Shown one piece after another: positions 9,179-19,305 of a stretch of 64,000 nucleotides of DNA. Position 1 is the stretch's first letter. Every line of letters starts with the position of its first letter. Source of the stretch: EB88 sp965199135 (lineage in GTDB: Bacteria; Acidobacteriota; Terriglobia; Terriglobales; Acidobacteriaceae). The stretch is from assembly GCA_965199135.1 (NCBI GenBank), contig OZ240685.1, forward strand, positions 2,914,001 to 2,978,000. The letters run 5' to 3'. The notes below the pieces were generated by a model. The model saw nothing but the letters and a program-made list of their open reading frames with translations, was not told the origin of the DNA and did not search any database. The position numbers and the translations under genes were made by a program.

Positions 9179-10423
9179 TTGCTGGTGATCCTGCTTGCCA
9201 TGGTTCACCTGCACGTGATTGGGCGCGGGATGCCTCTTGCCAAGGCGGACCTTGTACCTGTCTGGGTCGGCACCCGTGTGCTGCTTGCGCACGGCGACCC
9301 ATATTCCGCAGAGACTACGCGGCAGATCCAGTCACAGTACTACGGGCATCCACTTCGCCCCTCTGATCATGTGGACGTGATGCGCTTTGCCTACCCGGCA
9401 CAGACAGCCGTCCTGTTTGCGCCGTTCGCCATACTCGCGTTCCACGACGCCCGCATCGTTTTCCTGCTTTGCATGCTCCCGCTCACCGCTGCCACGGTGC
9501 CTGTGTGGATGAGTGCTGTGAATGCCAAGGCGACCAGGTCCCAGATGGGGGTTGTGACGCTGCTTTTTCTTGGCAGTTGGCCGGCGGCCTGGGGATTTCG
9601 CCTGCTACAGCCTACGATGGTCGTGGCGGTGCTGGTTGCAGCAGGCTGCTGGCTGCTACGCAGAGACCACGGGATAGCAGCTGGTGTCCTGCTGGCCCTG
9701 GCCATGATCAAACCCCAGCTTGTCGGGCCGCTTGTGCTCTGGCTGGCGCTCTGGGCTACCCGGCAGCGTGTCTGGCGTTTCCTGGTCTCGTTCGTTCTCG
9801 CCAGCGGGCTGCTCCAGGCGATCGCATGGTGGCTTCGACCCGAGTGGTGGATCGGTTGGCGCGAGGCTGCCTGGGCCTACGCACATTATCCGGGGCACAC
9901 TTCAGTGCTGGAACAGTTTCTTGGCCCCGCTGCCGGAAAACTGCTTGGCGTGGCACTGCTGCTATGCAGCAGCTTCGCATTATGGAAGATGAGCCGCTGT
10001 TCTCGCCAGGACGACGCCTTTGGTGCGTCTATCGCGCTCGCACTATCCGTTACCGTCGCGGTTCTGCCGACCATACTTCCCATGCTTTACAACGATGTCT
10101 TGCTGCTGCCGGCTCTGCTTGTGCTGATGAGATCCAGACCAGCCAGCCGGGTGGCCGGTGCGATGCGCCTGGCGGCGTTTTCGCTGGTTATCTGGAGCTT
10201 CCTGGCTGAAATCATCTCCGGAGTGGGCGATCTTGCTTTCGGACCGTCTTCGCTTCTGGATGCACTGCCATTCATGATCCTGCCCCTGCCTCCTGTCCTT
10301 GCACTGGCCTTGCTTCTGCATCTCTCGGGCGCGAGACGGGATCAGAATGCACAGGGGAGAAAAAGAGTTGATGCGCAGCCGATGAGCCTGGCTGAGGTCC
10401 AGCAGGCTTCCTCGTATCTCTGA
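9179..10423 (+). CDS. GT87-like (DUF2029) polytopic membrane glycosyltransferase
   Basis: About 414 residues with 9-10 hydrophobic helices and a long loop after the first helix (about 20-70) containing ADLVPVWVGTRVLLAHGDPY. This acidic loop with D, W and GDPY is typical of the GT87/alpha-mannosyltransferase (PimE-like) group, which uses polyprenyl-phosphate sugars on the outer face of the membrane. The frame remains open upstream to 9080, and a CTG at 9125 sits just after GGGAGGG (9114-9120), so the N-terminus may be about 18 residues longer. A polysaccharide flippase gene lies 490 bases away, so both may serve surface-glycan assembly. Confidence 0.8.
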   Translation: MLVILLAMVHLHVIGRGMPLAKADLVPVWVGTRVLLAHGDPYSAETTRQIQSQYYGHPLRPSDHVDVMRFAYPAQTAVLFAPFAILAFHDARIVFLLCMLPLTAATVPVWMSAVNAKATRSQMGVVTLLFLGSWPAAWGFRLLQPTMVVAVLVAAGCWLLRRDHGIAAGVLLALAMIKPQLVGPLVLWLALWATRQRVWRFLVSFVLASGLLQAIAWWLRPEWWIGWREAAWAYAHYPGHTSVLEQFLGPAAGKLLGVALLLCSSFALWKMSRCSRQDDAFGASIALALSVTVAVLPTILPMLYNDVLLLPALLVLMRSRPASRVAGAMRLAAFSLVIWSFLAEIISGVGDLAFGPSSLLDALPFMILPLPPVLALALLLHLSGARRDQNAQGRKRVDAQPMSLAEVQQASSYL

Positions 10424-10916
10424 AGTCCGGGGCTCTTCTTGTCGAACCCAAGTGCATCATCCGGGATCGCAGCAGCGCGAGGGCGGATGGCGCAAGCGGC
10501 GCAATCTGCGCGGCACGGTAACTCTATAAATGCCAACCAACAAGTCTCTGGTACTTGCCTGCCGGATCCTGCTGACCAGTCTTCTGCTGCAACGACTGCG
10601 GCGCAGGATCAGCCCGGCGCTTCCGGAAGCGGTCCCCAGTCGAAACGCGCGATGGAGGTCGCGCCACCGTTGCTGCCGAAGCCGCGACGCACTTCCGGAT
10701 GGCGGTGGTTGCCGCGTTAGAGCGTGCTAGATCTGCAGGGCAACAGCAGCCGCGGGGAGAATGACGGCCAAACACGCATGGTTCCGTCGATCACCGTGGT
10801 CGGCCGCGATGCCGAGGCGATTGAAGGAGTGGTTCTGCGGAATTCCATCGGAGATGCAGTTGCGCACGTGAGCTGGCGTGGAATGGATACGTCGGTCGAG
10901 CAGCGCGCTCGAGCGA
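10424..10916. other. Intergenic region with no supported gene
   Basis: About 490 bases between the convergent glycosyltransferase and flippase genes. Short ORFs exist on both strands, but their products are Arg/Ser/Ala-rich with no recognisable domain, signal or ribosome-binding site. No clear terminator hairpin was found. Confidence 0.5.
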
Positions 10917-12437
10917 TCAGCGCGCGAAGTGCAGTTTGCGCCCGACAAACGAGGAGAAGCTGAGCCGCTCCTCTGCGGTGAGCGAGCGCCAGAGCAACAC
11001 AGCGACCAGCAAGGCACCGGCAGGGGCGACGACCGGGGCAAGACGCGTACCTTCGCTGAAAGCCGTACCCAGCAGCACCGCAAATACCCCCAGGATCACG
11101 GGAAGCAACGCGAGCGCCACCGGGCGGAGTGGCTCGTAGTAACGCTGCGCCAGCCACAGGCGGCAGCCGAGATCCAGCGAGCAGCGCACAGCCCAGCCAA
11201 TCGCTGCGCCTTTGATGCCGGTCGTCTTGACCAGCAGCGTCAAGACGGGGATGTACAGAATCAACTCGGTGATCGAGAACTTGGCGTTGATGCTTGCCTT
11301 GCCGATGCCGTCGAGCAGACCGGCGACCACGTTATCGGCACTGCTGAGCAGGATGCCAACACCAAGCCATCGCAGCACCACGGCAGCGTGGCTGGCGAAG
11401 TCCTGCCCCAGCCACGTTGCCAGGATGAAGTGGCTGAGTGCAACACACAGCAGGCAGGCAGGGAAGAGCACTGCTGTGACCGAGAGGAAGCTGCGCCGGA
11501 AGATGGCCTGCGTATTTGCAGGGTCATTGCGATAGGAAGCAGCCATCGCCGGGTAGGCGCTGCTCATGATGGCAACGGGCACGATGGTGAAACGCAGGAC
11601 CAGATCAAAGGGAGTCGAGTAGTAGCCGGTAGCTGCCGCGGAGAGCACCGACGCGATTACGAAGCGATCCATGTAGGTCAGGATCGGAAAGGTGATATTC
11701 GACGCCGTCATCCATCCGCCCATGCGCAGAACGGGCTTGAGTGCTTCCATGCTGAAGCGGGCGTGGCGGAGTTGCGGAAGAGCGCGAATGCAGATGCGCC
11801 AGTAGCAGAACGTCGTCACGACCCGGCAGAGAACGAGAACGGCGATCACGGCGACCAGGCTGTTGAAGAAGTGCAGGATGATCAATGGCCCGATGTAGTA
11901 CATCGCCATGACTGGCACGTTGACCAGGTTCGCGGCGCGAAACTCCTGAAAGGCTCCGATGACGCCCCAGAGCGCGGAGCAGAGCAGCACGATGGGCGCC
12001 GAGGCACAGAGAACATACATCGAGTCGAGGACCTCGTCATGGATGTTCGCCGGAATGGTCAGGCCACTGTTCACCCAGTGACGCGCGAGCAGCGTCATGA
12101 TCACGCCGCCTGCAAGGCCAAGTACGGTCAGAGCCGCCAGCCCACTCCGGCCAAGGACGGCCGCTTCTTCCGCCTTGTTCTCCGTCATCAGTTCGGCGAT
12201 CGCGCGTGTCAGCGCGCGGCCAACGCCGAAATCGAAAATGCTGAAGATGCCAATGAGTGATAGCGCAATGGTAAAGATGCCCCAGCGCGAGGGTCCAAGA
12301 TCGTGGACCAGGTAGGGAGTAATGATGACCGCAACGACCATCGGCCCAGCGCGCCCGATGAGATTCCACATGGCGCTGGTGGCCACGGTGCGGGTGCTGC
12401 TGAGTGAGCGCACCTCTTCTGTTGCTGTGTCGGTCAA
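10917..12437 (-). CDS. Wzx-like polysaccharide/oligosaccharide flippase (MATE/MOP superfamily)
   Basis: A 506-residue protein with about 12-14 hydrophobic helices spread over its whole length. The N-terminal SAMWNLIGRAGPMVV and the following LGPSRWGIFTIALS match the first helices of Wzx/RfbX flippases, which move lipid-linked sugar units across the inner membrane. The start is placed at TTG 12437 because GGGAG lies 6 bases upstream and the product begins right before helix 1; the upstream frame to 12530 is low in hydrophobic content. It is divergent from the GMC oxidoreductase gene (about 295 bases apart). Substrate is unknown. Confidence 0.9.
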   Translation of the reverse strand: MTDTATEEVRSLSSTRTVATSAMWNLIGRAGPMVVAVIITPYLVHDLGPSRWGIFTIALSLIGIFSIFDFGVGRALTRAIAELMTENKAEEAAVLGRSGLAALTVLGLAGGVIMTLLARHWVNSGLTIPANIHDEVLDSMYVLCASAPIVLLCSALWGVIGAFQEFRAANLVNVPVMAMYYIGPLIILHFFNSLVAVIAVLVLCRVVTTFCYWRICIRALPQLRHARFSMEALKPVLRMGGWMTASNITFPILTYMDRFVIASVLSAAATGYYSTPFDLVLRFTIVPVAIMSSAYPAMAASYRNDPANTQAIFRRSFLSVTAVLFPACLLCVALSHFILATWLGQDFASHAAVVLRWLGVGILLSSADNVVAGLLDGIGKASINAKFSITELILYIPVLTLLVKTTGIKGAAIGWAVRCSLDLGCRLWLAQRYYEPLRPVALALLPVILGVFAVLLGTAFSEGTRLAPVVAPAGALLVAVLLWRSLTAEERLSFSSFVGRKLHFAR

Positions 12438-12732
12438 ACTGATCTCCCGGTAAAGCGGCGCTGCGCCAAAGTGGATCCCGCACACTCCAGGTGGTCGAAG
12501 TCCACGACCAGCATACTTCGTTCCTGCCACGAGGGGGAAAAAGCGAGTGACCGAAGATCGTCACCGGCGGTACCGCGGAACTCGCAGGATCTTCACGCGC
12601 CACGTGACATTCCGGACGGCCTGCCGAGGCTGCTCCCTCGTCCTTGTTTACACTTAAGTTACCAACGTACCAGCCTCAGCTTCCCCTCCGGGGGGCGGGG
12701 CCTGCAGCACAGAACAAGAGGCGCATGACACG

Positions 12733-14331
12733 ATGAAGATGATTGACCTTCGCAGTGTTTCACCAGGGCAGTCATTAGAAGCCGACGTTTGCATCGTCGG
12801 AAGTGGTCCCGCAGCCTTCGCCATCGCCGCGGAACTCGCGCAGACCCGATTCCGCGTCCTGGTGGTCGAGAGTGGGGCAGAGGCCGAGGAGGCGCCGTTT
12901 ACGACGGACCTGAACGCGATAGAAAGTGTGGGCGAGGCGCGTGTCATGGACCAGCGACTCGTTCGCAATCGCGTGCTTGGCGGATCGTCGCACACCTGGT
13001 CTGGTCGCTGCACCACGCTGGACGCCATGGATCTCGCTGTGCGGCCCTGGGTGCCCTTCTCGGGATGGCCAATCACCCACGAAGAACTCCGTGAACCATT
13101 GCAACAGGCGGCGGGTTATCTCGGGCTTGCGCCGATGGACTATGACCCAGGACTCCTTGCTGACCTGAAACTGCCAACGCGCTTTGATACACAAGAAGCT
13201 GGGCTCCGTTCCGTGTTCTGGCAGTTCAGCAGGCAGACCTCCAGTGCCGATCATGTGCGCTTCGGCACTGGCTTCGGGAGCCTTGCGGGAGAGCACCTGC
13301 GCGTAGTGACGCATGCGACTGTCACGCAGATTGTGACGGACGAGAATGGAAGTCGCGTGATTCGACTTCGGGTTTCGACACCCGAGCGCATCGTGCATAC
13401 GATCGAGAGCCGCACGTTTGTTCTCTGCGCAGGTGGCATCGAGAATGCACGTCTGTTGCTTGCCTCGAACCAGGTCGCACCAAGCGGCATCGGGAATCGA
13501 AAAGGGCTGGTGGGTCGCTTCTTCATGGACCATCCACGCACAGTGATCGGCAGGTTCGACGCCTCTGCGGCGAACGCGATTCGCAACGAGTTCTTTCTGC
13601 TCCGCCATAGCTCAGGTGTCCGGTTGCAGCGGGGTCTTACGCTGGCACCAGAGATCCAGCAGAGGGAGGCGCTGTTGAACTGTGCAGCCTGGGTGACACA
13701 GCACTTCCACGAGTCGGATGTGTGGCACGCGCTGCGACGGGAACGCCGCAGGCGTCCCCGGAATCCTTTGCCGCTGGGCGCGGTCGCGCTGAGGCATGCG
13801 GACCAGATTCTCCAGGGCGCATGGAACAGGTTCGTCCGTCGGAGCCCGCTGCCGCGGCGATACCAGCAGATCGAAATGGATGTGCTGGTGGAACAGACGC
13901 CCGATCCAAACAGCCGAATTCGTCTCTCTGAAACGCGTGACTTTCTTGGCATTCCGCTGTCGCAGATCGACTGGAAGATTGGCGCACTGGAGCGTGAGAC
14001 CGTGCTGCGCCTTGCCCACGGGATTGATACCGCGATGACGCACCTGGGTCTACCGCGAATGCAGATGGTGGACTGGGTTCGCCGCAGGGACCCCGGCGCT
14101 GCGATCTTCCGCGACGTTGCCCATCCAATCGGGGCGACCCGCATGGCCGCTACTGAAGAATATGGCGTCGTCAACGCAGATGGCCGGGTATTTGGCGTGG
14201 GCAACCTGTATGTTGCCGGTAGCTCTGTCTTTCCCACAAGTGGCCACGCGAATCCGACTCTCATGATCGTGGCGCTTGCCGTACGGCTTGCGGGGCATCT
14301 TCGGCGGGAAGCGCTGCCGGCTTCCGCATAG
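12733..14331 (+). CDS. GMC-family FAD-dependent oxidoreductase
   Basis: A 532-residue flavoprotein. The N-terminal dinucleotide-binding motif is VCIVGSGPAAFAIAAEL, followed by the FAD contact NRVLGGSSHTWSGR near 77-90. The C-terminal part has HPIGATRMA and the conserved segment SSVFPTSGHANPTLMIVALA, as in GMC oxidoreductases that oxidise sugars or alcohols. No signal peptide is seen, so a cytoplasmic location is expected. The start at 12733 has AGAGG 11 bases upstream, which is long; ATG at 12739 is an alternative. A strong hairpin terminator follows directly. Substrate unknown; the flanking glycan genes make a sugar derivative plausible. Confidence 0.9.
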   Translation: MKMIDLRSVSPGQSLEADVCIVGSGPAAFAIAAELAQTRFRVLVVESGAEAEEAPFTTDLNAIESVGEARVMDQRLVRNRVLGGSSHTWSGRCTTLDAMDLAVRPWVPFSGWPITHEELREPLQQAAGYLGLAPMDYDPGLLADLKLPTRFDTQEAGLRSVFWQFSRQTSSADHVRFGTGFGSLAGEHLRVVTHATVTQIVTDENGSRVIRLRVSTPERIVHTIESRTFVLCAGGIENARLLLASNQVAPSGIGNRKGLVGRFFMDHPRTVIGRFDASAANAIRNEFFLLRHSSGVRLQRGLTLAPEIQQREALLNCAAWVTQHFHESDVWHALRRERRRRPRNPLPLGAVALRHADQILQGAWNRFVRRSPLPRRYQQIEMDVLVEQTPDPNSRIRLSETRDFLGIPLSQIDWKIGALERETVLRLAHGIDTAMTHLGLPRMQMVDWVRRRDPGAAIFRDVAHPIGATRMAATEEYGVVNADGRVFGVGNLYVAGSSVFPTSGHANPTLMIVALAVRLAGHLRREALPASA

Positions 14332-14339
14332 AGGACCAA

Positions 14340-14376
14340 ACAGCAAGGCTCCCTGCTTACGTAGGAGCCTTGCTGT
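14340..14376. terminator. Bidirectional terminator hairpin
   Basis: A perfect 13-base inverted repeat (arms 14340-14352 and 14364-14376, core CAGCAAGGCTCC / GGAGCCTTGCTG) with an 11-base loop. It sits exactly between the convergent GMC oxidoreductase and receptor genes and would stop transcripts from both sides. Confidence 0.85.
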
Positions 14377-14391
14377 GTATGTGAAGCCAGG

Positions 14392-17300
14392 TTAGTAGAT
14401 CAACTTCAGCGCAAACTGTACGATTCGCGGTTCATAGGTGCTTGAGATTACACCGCCGCTGCTCGGCGTGCTTCCAAGTGTGCCGCCGAGGCCGCCCGCG
14501 GGCAGATACAGATTCGTGTGATTGAACAAGTTGTAAAACTCGCTGCGGAACTCGACCTTCATTCCTTCCACGGGCGTGCTGAACTTCTTGTTCAAGTCGA
14601 AGTCGGTTTCATTGAACATTGGTGTGCGGGCCGGGTTACGCGAAGCATCACCAAAGGGGCTCAGCAACGCTCCTGAAGCATTCCTGGTCGCAGGGAGCTG
14701 GAAGGCACTCAGGTTGACATACTGCAGGTAGCCCGTATTCGCCTGCTTAGCAGAGCGACCCTGCGTCAGTGTTCTCCCAACCACGTTCGGCCGGTACTCG
14801 TTGGCTCCTCGGTATGTTGCGGAGATCTGTTGAGAGACCGCGGTCGCACTATTCGGCGTGTAAGTCAGATTGAAGGGTGTGCCAGCTTCTGAGGTGTTGA
14901 TCACACTTACCTGCCACCCACCCAGCGCTGCATCCACAACGCCATTGCTGTTGGTCAAGAACGGCCGTCCATGACCCACCGGCAGTTCATAGACGAGGCT
15001 CGTGACATCTGCGATCGGGAGATTGTAATCCGACTGCGAGTAATCGGCCGAGATGTTGTTGCCATCCTGCGGTGAAGGCGTGTTGCCTTCGAGGGAGGCG
15101 CTGGCATTGTCGATTGCATGTTCCCATGTGAAGGAGTTCAGCAACGTTAAGCCGCCAACGGCACGTTGTTCATACCGCGCCTGAAGCGAGTTGTAGTTGG
15201 AGCCAAAACCGTTACGCGCCTCGGTGATATCGCTGGGCCAGTTGTTGTACGGGCGGGTAAACCCCTGCGAGGGATTCTTCTGGTTCGCATTGAGGAAGCC
15301 TTGCAGCTTCAATCCATGGTTGCCGACATAGGCGATGTCGATGACGATGTTCTTCGAGACCTGCTCCTGCAAGCTGAGGAAGTAGTTCTCGACATAGCTG
15401 TCCCGGGTATTTTTCGGGATGTAGGTGACGTTGTCGGTCGCCTTGTTGAAGGTTGTTGCGAGGGCAGAAGGGAAACCCTGGCTCGAAGTCGCATAGCAGC
15501 TGGGCGTAGTCGTGCCCACCGCGATGATCTGGGAGGGCAGTGTCGCACACTGGTTCGCCGCTGTTGGCGTGATCTGGCTCACCGTGGCGAACTGCGCCTG
15601 CGGAGCGTTGATCGCGAGGATGTCACCTGAGCCGGCACGGGTGTAATGCACGTAGCTTGTCCCGAAGCCGCCGCGGATCACGGTATGTGGATCCGGCGCG
15701 AAGGCAAAGCCCACTCTCGGCGCGAAATCATCCAGGTCAGGATTGACCAGCGTGTGTCCATATACGCCGCTTGCAGTGACCGGGGTGATGCCGTTGCCGG
15801 CGACCGCGCCAGGGGTGACGGTCAAGACCGTCTGGGTGGCCGGGTCGAAGTTTGAAATGTTGTTGTGCTGCTCGGAGTAGGGCGACCCGTACTCCCAGCG
15901 GACACCCAGGTTTAATGTCAGTCGATTGCTCACCTTCCAGTCGTCCTGGGCGTAGGCGCTGTCAAGTGTCTGGCGAAGATGCGCGACGTAGTAGTTTGCA
16001 AGCGAGTAGGTGCTGGTCAGGCCGAAGAGGAAATCTGCCCAGTAGTTGTCCGTCACCGCGGTCGAGCCGGTGACCGTGCTGTAGCCACCCCCGTAGTTAA
16101 AGGAGCCATACAGCGGGTTGTTGTCGTTGACGGCTTCCCACAGGTGTTCATATTCGTAACCGAACTTGAGCGAATGATTTCCGCGTACCCAGGTGTAGTT
16201 GACCTTCGGGTCCACCAGCGCTGGGTTCTGCCACTGGGGATTGGTGCTCTGCCGACCGAATGCTGTGAAGCCTGTAATCGATGTCGAGGGGAGACCGCCG
16301 GAGACGACCGGATTGTTCGGCAGACCGGGGATAGAAAAAGCGTTGTCGCCGATCGAGAGCGAGTACTTACCAGCCTTGGTTCGGGATACACCCAGGCGCG
16401 CATCGAGGATCCTGTTCGAGCCGAAGAGGTGCGTGTAACCCAGGGCAACCTGCTGATCCAGGATGCGTATCGTTCCGTTCGTCTGGCCGTCAAGGGGAAG
16501 CGGGATCGTCGGATTGTTTACGCCGGTCTCTTTGCGATCGCTGATGCGCAGGAACCAGGAGCTGAGAGGGCTTTGCTGGTAGTCAAGGCGCAGGTCACCC
16601 TTGTCGGAGTTGTCACTGAAGGGCGCCTGTACCGAATAATCGTTGCTCGCGAGACCAGTGGAGGGGAGGCCCTGGTTGGGGAGGCCGCTGATCTGCTTGA
16701 AATCATTCACAATTTGCGCGGAAAGCGGGTTGATTGCCGCCGCTGGTATCGGCTGCCCTGCCTTGTAGGTTACGCCGGTCAACGGGTTGCGCACATTGGT
16801 GACCAGGATGCCGTTCAGCTCGTTCTCGCTTGGGAGCGAGAGTACGGAAAGAGGCGTCAGCTTCTGGCGAAATCCTTCGTAGTCGATAAAGAAGAAAGCC
16901 CGGTCCCGAAGGAGGGGACCGCCGGTATTGAAACCAAACTGGTTACGATTGAAGGTGGGCTTTTGAAACGGGATCGACTTGCCGAGATTGCTGACGGTAA
17001 GCGGCTTGAAGTAGCCTGCGGCGTTCAGGTCTGTGTTGCGCAGGAAGTCATACACAACCCCGTGAAATCTGTTCGAACCGCTGGCCGAGGCGACGTTGAT
17101 CGTGGCCCCGGAGGAACGCCCATACTCTGCGCTTTCATTGTTTGTTACGACGCTGAACTGAGCGACCGAGTCGGGAGGGATGGCAATGATCTGGTTGTCA
17201 AAACCCTGGTTACTCTCGCCATAGGAGTTGTTGTCCATGCCATCGAGCAGAAAGTTGTTGAACACGCTGCGCTGTCCGTTGACGTTGTAGGCGCCTTCGC

Positions 17301-17850
17301 GCACGAGGCTGCTGATGGAGCTGGTGGTTGCAGCGCTTGGTGCCTGACGGACGCCGGTGACCAGTCCCAGAAGGTCGGAGTAGTTGCGGCTTACGAGGGG
17401 CAGAGCTTCGGACTGGTACTGCGTGATCGTCTGGTCGCGCTGGCTTGTCTCGGTTTCCAGCTGCAGCGTGACATCACTCACCTCGACCGAGGTGGACGTG
17501 GAACCGGCGTTCAACGTGAGATCGATATGCTGGCGCGCTCCAACGGAGACCGTAATGTTCTCAGCAACAGCGGAGGAAAACCCGGGAGCCGAAGCCTTGA
17601 TCGTGTACTGACCCACACGGAGAGAAGGCACGTCATAATCGCCGGATCCGTTTGTGGTGCTCTGCGTCACAACGGAAGTCGCCAGGTTCGTCACTTCGAC
17701 GGCGGCGTTGGGCACTGCCGCACCGCTGCTGTCGTGGATCGTCCCCGTTATGCTGCCATTTTCGTATTGAGCAGAGGCGAAGGGAGCTAGTAAAGCGAAA
17801 GTGCAGGCTAGTGTCGTGCCAGACCGGTACACAAATTCTTTCTTAAACAT
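14392..17850 (-). CDS. TonB-dependent receptor, Oar/carboxypeptidase-regulatory type
   Basis: An outer-membrane receptor of 1152 residues. From the start at 17850 it begins with MFKKEF, a signal peptide ending near FASAQ, then a carboxypeptidase-regulatory-like beta-sandwich (SITGTIHDSSGAAVPNA onward, about 25-105), a plug domain (VLPLVSRN-like region, SSISSLVREGAYNVNGQRS) and a long beta-barrel to the C-terminal aromatic residue (ends LKLIY). Family knowledge: these Acidobacteria receptors import oligosaccharides or other large nutrients with TonB energy. The frame extends to 17964 but that part precedes the signal peptide. It is divergent from an MHS transporter, so the two may share regulation. 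Confidence 0.93.
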   Translation of the reverse strand: MFKKEFVYRSGTTLACTFALLAPFASAQYENGSITGTIHDSSGAAVPNAAVEVTNLATSVVTQSTTNGSGDYDVPSLRVGQYTIKASAPGFSSAVAENITVSVGARQHIDLTLNAGSTSTSVEVSDVTLQLETETSQRDQTITQYQSEALPLVSRNYSDLLGLVTGVRQAPSAATTSSISSLVREGAYNVNGQRSVFNNFLLDGMDNNSYGESNQGFDNQIIAIPPDSVAQFSVVTNNESAEYGRSSGATINVASASGSNRFHGVVYDFLRNTDLNAAGYFKPLTVSNLGKSIPFQKPTFNRNQFGFNTGGPLLRDRAFFFIDYEGFRQKLTPLSVLSLPSENELNGILVTNVRNPLTGVTYKAGQPIPAAAINPLSAQIVNDFKQISGLPNQGLPSTGLASNDYSVQAPFSDNSDKGDLRLDYQQSPLSSWFLRISDRKETGVNNPTIPLPLDGQTNGTIRILDQQVALGYTHLFGSNRILDARLGVSRTKAGKYSLSIGDNAFSIPGLPNNPVVSGGLPSTSITGFTAFGRQSTNPQWQNPALVDPKVNYTWVRGNHSLKFGYEYEHLWEAVNDNNPLYGSFNYGGGYSTVTGSTAVTDNYWADFLFGLTSTYSLANYYVAHLRQTLDSAYAQDDWKVSNRLTLNLGVRWEYGSPYSEQHNNISNFDPATQTVLTVTPGAVAGNGITPVTASGVYGHTLVNPDLDDFAPRVGFAFAPDPHTVIRGGFGTSYVHYTRAGSGDILAINAPQAQFATVSQITPTAANQCATLPSQIIAVGTTTPSCYATSSQGFPSALATTFNKATDNVTYIPKNTRDSYVENYFLSLQEQVSKNIVIDIAYVGNHGLKLQGFLNANQKNPSQGFTRPYNNWPSDITEARNGFGSNYNSLQARYEQRAVGGLTLLNSFTWEHAIDNASASLEGNTPSPQDGNNISADYSQSDYNLPIADVTSLVYELPVGHGRPFLTNSNGVVDAALGGWQVSVINTSEAGTPFNLTYTPNSATAVSQQISATYRGANEYRPNVVGRTLTQGRSAKQANTGYLQYVNLSAFQLPATRNASGALLSPFGDASRNPARTPMFNETDFDLNKKFSTPVEGMKVEFRSEFYNLFNHTNLYLPAGGLGGTLGSTPSSGGVISSTYEPRIVQFALKLIY

Positions 17851-17962
17851 GGCTAGAAAGTAGGGCAGACAACATGAACAGGGCTTGAATAGAAGATGAA
17901 CAGCCTGCCATATTGAAGAGCGAGACAGTATCGTCTTTCTTACTGGACAGAAGGGAAACTCC

Positions 17963-19291
17963 ATGGGTGCACTTGGTACAGAGATGACGAAGACGATGGG
18001 AGAGAATCAGCTCCGCGCGGTGAATAGACCCTCCCAGGTGCTACTAGCAAGCCTGATCGGCACCAGCATTGAGTTCTTCGACTTCTACATCTACGCGACT
18101 GCGGCTGTTTTGGTCTTCCCAAGGCTGTTCTTCCCGACGTCAGACCCTGCCGCAGCGACTCTCGCGTCGCTTGCCACCTTTGGTATCGCTTTCTTCGCAC
18201 GCCCTGTCGGCTCGGCTCTGTTCGGGCATTTTGGCGACCGTATCGGCAGAAAGAAGACCCTTGTTCTGGCACTTACAACCATGGGCGCGTCTACGGTCGC
18301 TATCGGCGCATTACCGACCTACCATTCGATCGGGATTGCTGCGCCGCTGCTGCTGGCCCTCTGCCGCTTTGGGCAAGGGCTGGGTCTTGGCGGAGAGTGG
18401 GGCGGCGCCGTTCTTCTCGCAATCGAGAATGCACCGCCGGGACGCCGCGCCTGGTACGGCATGTTTCCACAGCTCGGCGCGCCGGTCGGCTTCCTGCTAT
18501 CAGGAGGATCCTTTCTGCTGCTCTCTCGCATCCTCACGGATCGTCAATTCTTCAGCTATGGCTGGCGACTGCCTTTCCTCGCGAGTGCTTCGCTGGTGTT
18601 GATTGGCTTATATGTGCGCCTGACGATTACAGAGACACCCATCTTTGAGGAAGCGATCGCCCGGGGAGAGCAGCACTCGTTTCCCATCCTCGCGGTGTTG
18701 CGCCACCATGCGCTCCCACTGCTCGCTGGAGTGTTGTCGTGTCTCTCGACTTTTGTGCTGTTCTACCTCATGATTGTCTTCACACTCTCGTGGGCGACCA
18801 CAGCCTTGGGCTACAGTCGCGGCACATTTCTGCTGATCCAGCTCGCGTGTATCTTCTGCTTTGCTGCTGGCATACCGATCTCATCGTGGATCGCGGAACG
18901 AGGCAGGAGACCGGTGATGATCGTTGTGACGATGGCGATCGGCATCTTCGGTCTGTTCCTGGCGCCGTTGTTTCAGGCAGGAATAGCTGGCGCCTGCAGC
19001 ATGATGGCAATTGGCCTGACGCTGATGGGATTCACGTACGGGCCGCTTGGAACGCTGCTGTCTGAGCTGTTTCCCACCTCGGTGCGGTACACCGGGAGTT
19101 CGCTGGCGTTCAGCCTTGCGGGTATTCTTGGAGCGTCCATGGCACCGTACATCGCAACGTGGCTCGCGAAGCATTACGGCCTGCAGTACGTGGGCTACTA
19201 TCTCTGTGCTTCTGCGGGGCTCACCCTTGTCGGCCTTGTTCTCGTGCGAGAGACGCGAGATCGCGCGCTAAGCGCCGTCACCACTCCATAG
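17963..19291 (+). CDS. MHS-family (metabolite:H+ symporter) MFS transporter
   Basis: A 442-residue, 12-helix transporter. IGTSIEFFDFYIYATAAVLVFP in helix 1 (shown as IEFFDFYIYATAA) and GHFGDRIGRKKTL between helices 2 and 3 are signatures of the MHS family (relatives ProP, KgtP, ShiA). GQGLGLGGEWGGAVLLAIE is the conserved helix 5 region (GLGLGGEWGGAV). The start has AGAAGGGA 7 bases upstream; a second ATG occurs at codon 8. The sulfurtransferase gene begins 15 bases after its stop, so the two form an operon. The substrate is likely a small organic acid or zwitterion; which one is not evident. Confidence 0.92.
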   Translation: MGALGTEMTKTMGENQLRAVNRPSQVLLASLIGTSIEFFDFYIYATAAVLVFPRLFFPTSDPAAATLASLATFGIAFFARPVGSALFGHFGDRIGRKKTLVLALTTMGASTVAIGALPTYHSIGIAAPLLLALCRFGQGLGLGGEWGGAVLLAIENAPPGRRAWYGMFPQLGAPVGFLLSGGSFLLLSRILTDRQFFSYGWRLPFLASASLVLIGLYVRLTITETPIFEEAIARGEQHSFPILAVLRHHALPLLAGVLSCLSTFVLFYLMIVFTLSWATTALGYSRGTFLLIQLACIFCFAAGIPISSWIAERGRRPVMIVVTMAIGIFGLFLAPLFQAGIAGACSMMAIGLTLMGFTYGPLGTLLSELFPTSVRYTGSSLAFSLAGILGASMAPYIATWLAKHYGLQYVGYYLCASAGLTLVGLVLVRETRDRALSAVTTP

Positions 19292-19305
19292 TCTGGGGAC
19301 TACGC

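Noticed and set aside
10439..10720. Short plus-strand ORF in the flippase/glycosyltransferase gap
   Set aside because: Composition is biased, there is no good ribosome-binding site and no similarity I recognise.
10878..12260. Plus-strand ORF of about 460 codons across the flippase gene
   Set aside because: The product is rich in His/Gln/Arg/Asp, typical of the antisense of a membrane protein gene; the minus strand has clear transmembrane helices.
12725..12736. Three-codon upstream ORF (ATG ACA CGA TGA) overlapping the GMC start
   Set aside because: Only 3 bases separate it from the AGAGG sequence, too close for normal initiation; probably chance.
13251..14339. Minus-strand ORF antisense to the GMC oxidoreductase
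   Set aside because: Ser/Arg-rich with no recognisable domain; the plus strand has all GMC motifs.
15979..17790. Long plus-strand ORF of about 600 codons antisense to the receptor gene
   Set aside because: It mirrors the receptor coding frame; its product is Val/Arg/Gly-rich with no domain or signal, while the minus strand encodes a clear receptor.
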